NCBI GenBank assembly: GCA_944387905.1
Contig: CALXGU010000033.1
Span: 1 to 11,338 of the forward strand
Source of the DNA: an uncultured Clostridia bacterium
Lineage (GTDB): Bacteria; Bacillota; Clostridia; Oscillospirales; QAKW01
Reading direction: 5' to 3'
DNA: 11,338 nt
A model generated the notes under the pieces. That model was not told the origin of the DNA. It saw only the letters and a program-made list of their open reading frames with translations, and searched no databases. Of the stretch, positions 6,306-11,338 are shown piece by piece. The translations under genes and the position numbers were made by a program. The stretch's first letter is position 1. The number at the start of each line of letters is the position of its first letter.

Positions 6306-7433
6306 TTACGGATTGCCGATGTCCGGAGCGCAGGTATCGGGCAGGCTTGATTCAACCATGGCGCGTTCTGCCGGGTTATCATCTATAAATACTATGCTGT
6401 CAGAGCCTATATTAAGTTCATTTGCGATTTCAAATATATTTCTGTCTTTTGACTGCCAGTTTGCCTTGATAACAATAAAATCATCCGGCCTGAGCGTGCT
6501 TTCGGGATGATTGAGTCCTGCAATGGCGTTTTCATGATCATTTTTTGAATTGACATTTAGAGTGATACCGATCGAAGATATCTCTTTTAAATATTTTTGG
6601 AATTCGCTGTAAACCTGACCCATAGATGTTTCATGGCCTATCTCTATGCCTTCAACACCATCATCACCGACAACTCCGCCCCAAAGTGTATTATCCAGAT
6701 CAAGTGCCAAAGCTTTTTTATTCTTGCCGTATATGCCTTTTATAATTGAAGCAAGATTGAAGGCAAATTCAGGAATAGCATCAAGGTTCAGACAGTATTT
6801 ATACATATGCCAGTAAAACGGTTCGGACCATTTCGAAAGGCCGTAGTCCGCGGAAAGATAATTGATATCATTTATATAAAAAGCGTCATTTGCGGCAGCG
6901 TAATCGGAAAACATACGATTAAGTCTGCATATATAGTTTGTACGGCCGCGTCTGTCAGAAATATCGGCGTTGCCCAAAAGACGATAGTAAGGCAATTCGA
7001 AATTGTTTTGTATTATAATGCAATTATATCTGTTTTTCAGAGCCTGCCATGCCTGTTGAAAGCGGGAAAACTCGGCATTTATCATGTCATCTATGTTTTC
7101 GCTTGTATCGGATATCGCAGGAAAGTTCTGTATATTGCGGTTGCTTGTGTGTATAAATACGATATCTGGATTAAAATTCTCAAGTTCTTCGGAAGGAAAC
7201 ATCGCATCCTGCCACCACTGCCCGAACTCTGATTCATAAAATACAGGCTTTATACCGAAATTGAGAAGAAACAGTTCCAGTATTGAAATAATATCATGTG
7301 TGGTAGAACCGCCTAAAACGGCGATGTTTTTATCAATGAAAGTTTTATTTTGGTTTAAAAGTCTTTTTTTTAGAGATCTGCGTTTTTTCAGTATAAGCTG
7401 CGAATTAAACGGATACTGTAATTCTTTTTGCAT
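6306..7433 (-). CDS. fkbH: FkbH-like HAD-IIIC glyceryl-ACP synthase, N-terminal and HAD domains, ended by an in-frame TAA
   Basis: First gene of the operon, 375 residues. The N-terminal part has an SGNH-like look (IAVLGGSTTHDI at 38-48; FIHTSNRN near 93-100). The HAD core has motif I ALDLDNTLWGGVVGDDG (D245, D247), NSKND (295-299) and FIDDNPAER (D351, D352). FkbH enzymes take 1,3-bisphosphoglycerate, dephosphorylate it and load D-glycerate as a thioester on an ACP. The ATG at 7433 has AGGAGA about 7 nt upstream. The frame ends at TAA 6306-6308 after PDIGNP, where full-length relatives run on into NYIRIIDRSxFFE and a GNAT-like domain; that sequence follows here in the same frame. With readthrough the product would be 592 residues, close to the usual full-length size. 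No enzymes of methoxymalonyl-ACP synthesis (FkbG, FkbI, FkbK types) are nearby, so glycerate itself is the probable cargo. Confidence 0.87.
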   Translation of the reverse strand: MQKELQYPFNSQLILKKRRSLKKRLLNQNKTFIDKNIAVLGGSTTHDIISILELFLLNFGIKPVFYESEFGQWWQDAMFPSEELENFNPDIVFIHTSNRNIQNFPAISDTSENIDDMINAEFSRFQQAWQALKNRYNCIIIQNNFELPYYRLLGNADISDRRGRTNYICRLNRMFSDYAAANDAFYINDINYLSADYGLSKWSEPFYWHMYKYCLNLDAIPEFAFNLASIIKGIYGKNKKALALDLDNTLWGGVVGDDGVEGIEIGHETSMGQVYSEFQKYLKEISSIGITLNVNSKNDHENAIAGLNHPESTLRPDDFIVIKANWQSKDRNIFEIANELNIGSDSIVFIDDNPAERAMVESSLPDTCAPDIGNP

Positions 7434-7471
7434 AATACATCTCCTGGTTTGAATAAACGATTATTAGGATA

Positions 7472-7500
7472 ATTATACCCTTTAATAAAATATAAGTCAA
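7472..7500 (-). promoter_or_regulatory. Sigma-A promoter of the fkbH-acp-MBOAT-SGNH operon
   Basis: On the minus strand, TTGACT (7495-7500), a 17-nt spacer and a consensus TATAAT (7472-7477). The start of transcription is expected near 7465, giving a leader of roughly 30 nt before the fkbH ATG at 7433. Confidence 0.82.
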
Positions 7501-7529
7501 GAAATTAGTCAAGCTTATTTTTTGACTAA
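7495..7529. repeat. Cluster of AGTCAA/TTGACT repeats upstream of the fkbH promoter, possible operator
   Basis: AGTCAAG occurs at 7495-7501 (the -35 element of the fkbH promoter) and 12 nt later at 7507-7513. A reversed copy completes an 8-bp inverted repeat, TTAGTCAA (7505-7512) and TTGACTAA (7522-7529), with a 9-nt spacer. The arrangement covers the -35 box and the sequence just upstream of it, a usual place for an activator or repressor. No regulator can be named. Confidence 0.4.
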
Positions 7530-7646
7530 AACACACTGATTAATCATTGAATATTTTACTATGAATATGCAGGCCGAGAAAAATGCAGGGTCCAGGTCAT
7601 ACTGCGTATTTTAACAAAAAAATTAATTGTTATTATAAAATTATTG

Positions 7647-7675
7647 TTTACGTTTGAAGAAAGATATGTTATTAT
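7647..7675 (+). promoter_or_regulatory. Sigma-A promoter of the kinase-hydrogenase operon
   Basis: TTTACG (7647-7652), a 17-nt spacer and TATTAT (7670-7675). The predicted transcript would begin near 7682, just before the TGGAGG Shine-Dalgarno at 7685-7690, so the leader is very short. The 7434-7697 gap thus holds two divergent promoters and no convincing gene. Confidence 0.62.
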
Positions 7676-7697
7676 ATATACGACTGGAGGTTTGGCC

Positions 7698-8447
7698 ATG
7701 AAATCAGATAAGATTATAGCGGTAAGAAATAATAAGACTATTTATCGGGATAATGACAGATGTCTAAAAGTTTTTGATTTGAGTTATTCAAAATCAGATG
7801 TTCTTAATGAAGCGTTGAATCAGGCGCGTGTCGAAGAAACAGGTTTAAATATCCCACGTGTTTTGGAAGTGAGTAAATATGAGGGGAAATGGACGATAGT
7901 ATCTGATTATATCAGCGGTAAAACACTGGCGCAGCTCATGCAGGAAAACCCGGATCAAAAGGATCAATATCTGAATTTATTTACAGATCTTCAGCTTGAA
8001 ATGCACTCAAAGACATGTCCGCTTTTGAACAAGCTGAAAGATAAAATGAACAGAAAGATATCAATGACTGATCTTAATGCAACGGTCCGGTATGATCTGC
8101 ATACTCGTCTTGACGCTATGCCCAAACACAATAAGCTCTGTCATGGCGACTTTAATCCGTCAAATATCATAATAACCGATGACGGACGTCCGTATATATT
8201 GGATTGGTCGCATGCGACGCAGGGCAATGCATCTGCAGACGCCGCAAGAACATATTTGCTGTTTTGGCTGTCAGGCGATATTGCGGGCGCGCATAAATAC
8301 CTTAAACTGTTTTGCGAAAAAAGCGGTACACAAATGCATTATGTTCAGAAATGGATGCCTATTGTTGCGGCGTCACAGACAGTAAAAGGAAATGAAAAAG
8401 AACGTGAATTTCTGAATTCATGGATAAATGTAGTTGATTACGAATAA
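7698..8447 (+). CDS. APH-fold kinase (phosphotransferase enzyme family), first gene of the sensory hydrogenase operon
   Basis: A 249-residue protein with the landmarks of the aminoglycoside/choline phosphotransferase fold: ATP-binding Lys in CLKVF (K24), a possible helix-C Glu in NEALNQARVEE, the hinge WTIVSDYISGKTLAQL (65-80), the catalytic loop LCHGDFNPSNIII (D151, N156) and the metal-binding Asp in YILDWSHA (D169). Members phosphorylate small molecules, or less often proteins; the substrate cannot be read from the sequence. The ATG at 7698 is chosen because TGGAGG lies 7 nt upstream; a longer frame from 7644 would begin before the -10 box. It is followed after 12 nt by the first [2Fe-2S] gene, so it belongs to the hydrogenase operon. 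A role opposite the phosphatase gene downstream is possible. Antibiotic resistance is less likely in this context. Confidence 0.85.
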   Translation: MKSDKIIAVRNNKTIYRDNDRCLKVFDLSYSKSDVLNEALNQARVEETGLNIPRVLEVSKYEGKWTIVSDYISGKTLAQLMQENPDQKDQYLNLFTDLQLEMHSKTCPLLNKLKDKMNRKISMTDLNATVRYDLHTRLDAMPKHNKLCHGDFNPSNIIITDDGRPYILDWSHATQGNASADAARTYLLFWLSGDIAGAHKYLKLFCEKSGTQMHYVQKWMPIVAASQTVKGNEKEREFLNSWINVVDYE

Positions 8448-8459
8448 GGAGAAGAAGTA

Positions 8460-8702
8460 ATGAAAATCACAGTATGTATAGGTTCATCATGTCATATCAA
8501 AGGTTCTCGCCAGGTGGTAGAGCAGCTGCAGTATCTGATACGCGAAAACGGTCTTAGCGATAAAGTGGAACTTGGCGGCACATTCTGCATGGGCAAGTGC
8601 CAGCAGGGCGTGTGCGTAACAGTAGATGACAAGTTCTATTCTGTATCACCGGATACGGTAGATGAATTTTTCAAAACAAATGTACTGGAGAAGGCGCAGT
8701 AA
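8460..8702 (+). CDS. Thioredoxin-like [2Fe-2S] ferredoxin, first of a tandem pair
   Basis: An 80-residue protein with the NuoE-type thioredoxin-fold [2Fe-2S] pattern: C6-x4-C11 in VCIGSSCHIKGS and C43-x3-C47 in TFCMGKCQQGV. It is the isolated domain, lacking the N-terminal helical part of full NuoE/HydC subunits. Such proteins shuttle electrons in the cytoplasm between NAD(P)H-linked flavoproteins or ferredoxins and hydrogenases. The ATG at 8460 follows AAGGAG. It sits between the kinase gene and a related second copy, ahead of the hydrogenase, and so is a likely electron donor or acceptor for it. Confidence 0.9.
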   Translation: MKITVCIGSSCHIKGSRQVVEQLQYLIRENGLSDKVELGGTFCMGKCQQGVCVTVDDKFYSVSPDTVDEFFKTNVLEKAQ

Positions 8703-8967
8703 TATCATAGTTCAAATATGTGTCGGCAGTTCCTGTCATCTGAAAGGCTCGCAGCGAATAGTCGAGCTTTTTCAGCAGGCAGTAGAAGAAAATAAGCTGG
8801 AAGATCAAATAACTCTCGCAGGCAGCTTTTGCACAGGCAAATGCAACAGAGAGGGAGTCACGGTAACAATAGATGATGAAATATTTGCAGGTCTTACCGA
8901 GGAAAAATTTCCTGCTTTTTTTGCTGAAAAAGTACTCGGAAAGCTGAAAGGCGAAGGAGGCTTCTAA
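8680..8967 (+). CDS. Thioredoxin-like [2Fe-2S] ferredoxin, second of the tandem pair (start uncertain)
   Basis: This is a diverged copy of the preceding protein, with CVGSSCHLKGS and SFCTGKCNREGV supplying the four cluster cysteines. Alignment with copy 1 puts the true first residue at codon 8704 (ATC) or 8707 (ATA), not an ATG. The nearest in-frame ATGs are at 8680 and 8662, inside the previous gene and without Shine-Dalgarno; they would add MYWRRRSN or a longer tail ahead of the conserved block. A GGAGAAGG stretch at 8687-8694 instead points to initiation after 8700. The coordinates given use the 8680 ATG as the conservative choice. The stop shares one base with the hydrogenase start (TAATG). 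Function as for copy 1: electron transfer to or from the hydrogenase. Confidence 0.85.
   Translation: MYWRRRSNIIVQICVGSSCHLKGSQRIVELFQQAVEENKLEDQITLAGSFCTGKCNREGVTVTIDDEIFAGLTEEKFPAFFAEKVLGKLKGEGGF
8687..8694 (+). promoter_or_regulatory. Shine-Dalgarno-like site that bears on the start of the second [2Fe-2S] gene
   Basis: GGAGAAGG lies 3' of the only nearby ATG (8680) and 9 nt before codon 8704 (ATC), the position that aligns with the first Met of the upstream paralogue. It suggests that the ancestral start was near 8704-8707 and that a non-standard start, or reinitiation after the TAA at 8700-8702, is used now. Spacing is a little long. Confidence 0.35.
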
Positions 8968-10640
8968 TGGACTGTCTTACTTTAAAAAAATCAAACTGCA
9001 AAAATTGTTATAAGTGTATTCGTCACTGCCCCGTAAAATCAATACGTTTTTCCGGAAACCAGGCATACATAATCGGAAACGAATGTATTTTATGCGGTCA
9101 GTGTTTTGTTGTGTGTCCTCAGGACGCAAAGCAAATAGTAGATGAGACAGAGAAAGCAAAAGTATTGCTTCAGAGCGGAGATCCGGTATATGTAAGTCTT
9201 GCTCCGTCATTTGTGGCAAACTATGACGGAGTCGGTATACAGGCGATGAGAGAGGCGCTTAAGCAGCTTGGCTTTGCAGATGCTGAAGAGACAGCGGTAG
9301 GAGCTACTATTGTCAAGCGCGAATACGACAGAATGCTCAATGAGGACAATAGAGATATAATTATAACTACATGCTGTCACAGCATAAATTTGCTTGTACA
9401 GAAATATTTTCCTAAAGAAATGCCGTATCTTGCAAATGTAATGTCACCGATGCAGGCACATTGTGTTGATATAAAGAAACGGTATCCGGGCGCAAAATGC
9501 GTATTTATCGGACCGTGTGTTGCCAAGAAGGATGAGGCGTCATATTATGAGGGAATTGTAGACGCCGTGCTTACCTTTGACGAACTGACGCGCTGGCTTA
9601 AATCCGAAAATATAGAACTGAAACGTGAAATGGATCACGATCAATACAGTAAGGCACGTTTTTTCCCGACTACCGGCGGGATACTTAAAACAATGGAAAA
9701 AAGCAATCCTGATTATACATATATGGCTTTAGACGGAGTGCAGAACTGTATTGAGGCGTTGCGTGATATTGAAAGCGGAAAAATACATAAATGTTTTATA
9801 GAAATGTCAGCGTGTGTGGGCAGCTGTGTAGGCGGTCCGGTCATGGAAAAATTCCATCGTTCTCCGGTGCGCGATTATGTTGCTGTCGCTGAGTTTTCCG
9901 GGGATAAGGACTTTAAAGTGGATCAGCCGGATCCGCTGTCGATAGAAAAAACATTTACGGTAATAGAGCGCAAGCTTCAGCCGCCGACTGAAAGTGAAAT
10001 AACTGAGATATTAAGACAAATGGGAAAAACCAAGCCGTCCGATGAACTAAATTGCGGCTCATGCGGCTATGACACATGCCGTGAAAAGGCTGTTGCGATT
10101 TATCAGGGCAAGGCTGAAATATCTATGTGCCTGCCGTATCTTAAGGATAAAGCTGAGAGCTTTTCCGATAACATTGTCAGGAATACCCCGAACGGTCTTA
10201 TAGTTCTGAATGAAAAGCTGGAGGTTCAGCAGATCAACAAGGCCGCTTTGAAAATAATGAATCTGCGCTCTGCGTCCGATATTCTTGGAGATCAGGTTGT
10301 ACGTGTGCTTGACCCCAAAGAATTTATGGAAGTTTTGAGCACCGGAAGAAATATACACGATAAACGTGTCTATCTTGCCGAATATGAAAAATATGTCGAA
10401 CAGACAATAATTTATGATAAAGAATACAGACTGCTGGTATGTATAATGCGTGATGTGACGGAAGAACAGGCAGTACGGGAACAAAAAGAAAGCATCAGCC
10501 GTCAGACAGTTGAGATCGCAGATAAAGTGGTAGATAAACAGATGCGTATCGTTCAGGAAATAGCGTCACTTTTGGGAGAAACAGCCGCAGAGACAAAAAT
10601 TGCGCTTTCAAAATTAAAGGAGTCAATTTCAGATGAATAA
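8967..10640 (+). CDS. hydS: Sensory-type [FeFe]-hydrogenase with C-terminal PAS domain (HydS, group C-like)
   Basis: A 557-residue protein. Two [4Fe-4S] ferredoxin motifs come first (C11, C14, C17, C21 and C40, C43, C46, C50). The H-cluster domain follows, with motif L1 TTCCHSI (C136, C137), L2 IGPCVAKKDE (C184) and L3 EMSACVGSCVGG (C283, C287). Next is an extra [4Fe-4S] motif, CGSCGYDTC..MC (C363, C366, C371, C388). A PAS domain (about 400-500) and a terminal helical segment (about 505-555) complete it. This order is that of PAS-containing putative H2/redox sensors (HydS), not of catalytic HydA. L1 lacks the P-x-W and L2 the Met of standard enzymes, consistent with slow turnover. The ATG at 8967 has AAGGAGG 6 nt upstream. 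It overlaps the phosphatase gene by 8 nt, its likely signalling partner. HydEFG maturases must be encoded elsewhere. Confidence 0.93.
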   Translation: MDCLTLKKSNCKNCYKCIRHCPVKSIRFSGNQAYIIGNECILCGQCFVVCPQDAKQIVDETEKAKVLLQSGDPVYVSLAPSFVANYDGVGIQAMREALKQLGFADAEETAVGATIVKREYDRMLNEDNRDIIITTCCHSINLLVQKYFPKEMPYLANVMSPMQAHCVDIKKRYPGAKCVFIGPCVAKKDEASYYEGIVDAVLTFDELTRWLKSENIELKREMDHDQYSKARFFPTTGGILKTMEKSNPDYTYMALDGVQNCIEALRDIESGKIHKCFIEMSACVGSCVGGPVMEKFHRSPVRDYVAVAEFSGDKDFKVDQPDPLSIEKTFTVIERKLQPPTESEITEILRQMGKTKPSDELNCGSCGYDTCREKAVAIYQGKAEISMCLPYLKDKAESFSDNIVRNTPNGLIVLNEKLEVQQINKAALKIMNLRSASDILGDQVVRVLDPKEFMEVLSTGRNIHDKRVYLAEYEKYVEQTIIYDKEYRLLVCIMRDVTEEQAVREQKESISRQTVEIADKVVDKQMRIVQEIASLLGETAAETKIALSKLKESISDE

Positions 10641-11338
10641 TCTGTGTGCAGATATAGGCTACAAAAGTATAAATCATATCGGAGAACAGCTGTGCGGAGA
10701 TCATGTCGATATAGTTGATCAGGGCGAAAACTCAACGGTGATCGTGCTGGCGGATGGTTTGGGAAGCGGTGTAAAAGCAAGTATACTGTCGACGCTGACC
10801 TCGAAAATAATATCCACCATGATGGCCCAGGGTCTGAGTCTAGAGGAATGCGTGTCGACTATAGCCGCTACACTTCCGATCTGTTCCGTTAGGGGCGTCG
10901 CATACTCAACTTTTACAATAATACATCTTATAAACAATCAGACGGCGGAATTGATACAATATGATAATCCACAGATAATAATGCTGCGCGACTGTGAAGT
11001 TTATGATTATCCGAAAAGCGAACTGAATATCGACGGTAAAAAAATATATAAATCAAATATCAAACTGCAGGAAAATGACATATTTATAGCTATGAGCGAT
11101 GGATGTCCGCATGCAGGTATCGGTACAGCATTTAATTTCGGCTGGAAACGCGAGGATATAGCGGATTTTATGGCTACTGTTGCACACGTGGGCTATACAT
11201 CCAAAACACTTTCTACTATGCTTATTGACGAGTGCAACCGCCTTTACGGGAATCGTCCCGGAGACGATGCTACAGCCTGTGTTATAAGAATAAGACGCCG
11301 CGAGCCTATGAATATACTTTTTGGACCACCGTCCAACC
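10633..11338 (+). CDS. PP2C/SpoIIE-type serine phosphatase (3' end outside window)
   Basis: The frame is open to the end of the window, giving 235 residues and part of a codon. The metal-binding signatures of the PPM/SpoIIE fold are present: VIVLADGLGSGVKAS (D41), FIAMSDGCPHAG (D156) and RPGDDATACVIRI (D211, D212). No transmembrane or sensor domain is seen N-terminal to the catalytic part, so it is cytoplasmic and starts straight into the phosphatase. SpoIIE-type enzymes usually dephosphorylate a Ser/Thr on anti-anti-sigma or similar switch proteins. The ATG overlaps the hydS stop (ATGAATAA), with AAAGGAG upstream inside hydS. Coupling suggests that HydS controls its activity. Homologous sensory hydrogenase operons commonly hold such a phosphatase. 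Confidence 0.9.
   Translation, partial: MNNLCADIGYKSINHIGEQLCGDHVDIVDQGENSTVIVLADGLGSGVKASILSTLTSKIISTMMAQGLSLEECVSTIAATLPICSVRGVAYSTFTIIHLINNQTAELIQYDNPQIIMLRDCEVYDYPKSELNIDGKKIYKSNIKLQENDIFIAMSDGCPHAGIGTAFNFGWKREDIADFMATVAHVGYTSKTLSTMLIDECNRLYGNRPGDDATACVIRIRRREPMNILFGPPSN

Noticed and set aside
1522..6308. Alternative genetic code (TGA or TAA as sense codon)
   Set aside because: livF ends with TGA directly before its terminator, and TAA ends several genes at tight TAATG junctions, so both act as stops here; only isolated readthrough remains possible.
2404..7452. Plus-strand frames opposite the minus-strand operons (for example 2406-2759, 2904-3392, 6807-7232)
   Set aside because: They are antisense shadows of well-supported genes, without ribosome binding sites or recognisable domains.
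7561..7614. A 17-codon frame (ATG to TAA) in the divergent intergenic region, in a patch richer in GC than its flanks, with ATGCAGG occurring twice
   Set aside because: There is no Shine-Dalgarno, no promoter clearly reading it, and no stable hairpin; it is compatible with chance.
7644..7697. N-terminal extension of the kinase from ATG 7644
   Set aside because: It would begin upstream of the -10 element of the predicted promoter and lacks a Shine-Dalgarno; ATG 7698 has TGGAGG at the right distance.
7698..8447. Aminoglycoside resistance gene
   Set aside because: Only the general APH fold is recognisable; the gene is embedded in a hydrogenase operon with no mobile element nearby, so a resistance role is not supported.

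Overview
The window looks like a chromosomal segment of an anaerobic, moderately AT-rich Firmicute of the class Clostridia. The support is the gene content: branched-chain amino acid ABC transport, a BlaI/M56 regulatory pair, an MBOAT/SGNH envelope module and a PAS-containing sensory [FeFe]-hydrogenase. Strong Shine-Dalgarno sequences and TTGACT-N17-TATAAT-type promoters agree. The genus cannot be told from the sequence alone.

Layout. (1) 1-1033, plus strand: the 3' end of livG and all of livF, the two ATPases of a branched-chain amino acid importer, closed by a strong hairpin at 1047-1078. (2) 1090-2732, minus strand: a BlaI/MecI-type repressor followed by an M56 (BlaR1/MecR1-like) membrane metallopeptidase. 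The peptidase frame is cut by one in-frame TGA at 1522-1524, so its last transmembrane segment and C-terminal domain appear as a separate frame. A perfect 22-bp palindrome sits at the predicted start of transcription. (3) 2847-7433, minus strand: a tightly packed operon, in transcription order an FkbH-like glyceryl-ACP synthase (cut by one in-frame TAA at 6306-6308), an acyl carrier protein, an MBOAT O-acyltransferase and a membrane-anchored SGNH/GDSL-type protein. Its promoter is at 7472-7500 and its terminator at 2807-2842. (4) 7698-11338, plus strand: a divergently transcribed operon with an APH-fold kinase, two tandem thioredoxin-like [2Fe-2S] proteins, a HydS-type sensory [FeFe]-hydrogenase with a C-terminal PAS domain, and a PP2C/SpoIIE-type phosphatase that runs off the window.

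How the genes may work together. Region 3 has the logic of the Dlt system (carrier protein, MBOAT channel/transferase, SGNH partner), but with FkbH as the loading enzyme. FkbH enzymes make D-glyceryl-S-ACP from 1,3-bisphosphoglycerate, so the inference is that a glyceryl group is carried to the membrane and put on an unidentified surface polymer. Region 4 looks like a redox/H2 sensing unit: electrons pass through Fe-S proteins to a hydrogenase whose PAS domain and terminal helix signal to a phosphatase, possibly opposed by the kinase.

Two genes interrupted by single in-frame stops, plus a third lacking a conventional start at the expected place, are the main anomalies. They could be real gene decay, translational recoding or base errors in the assembly.
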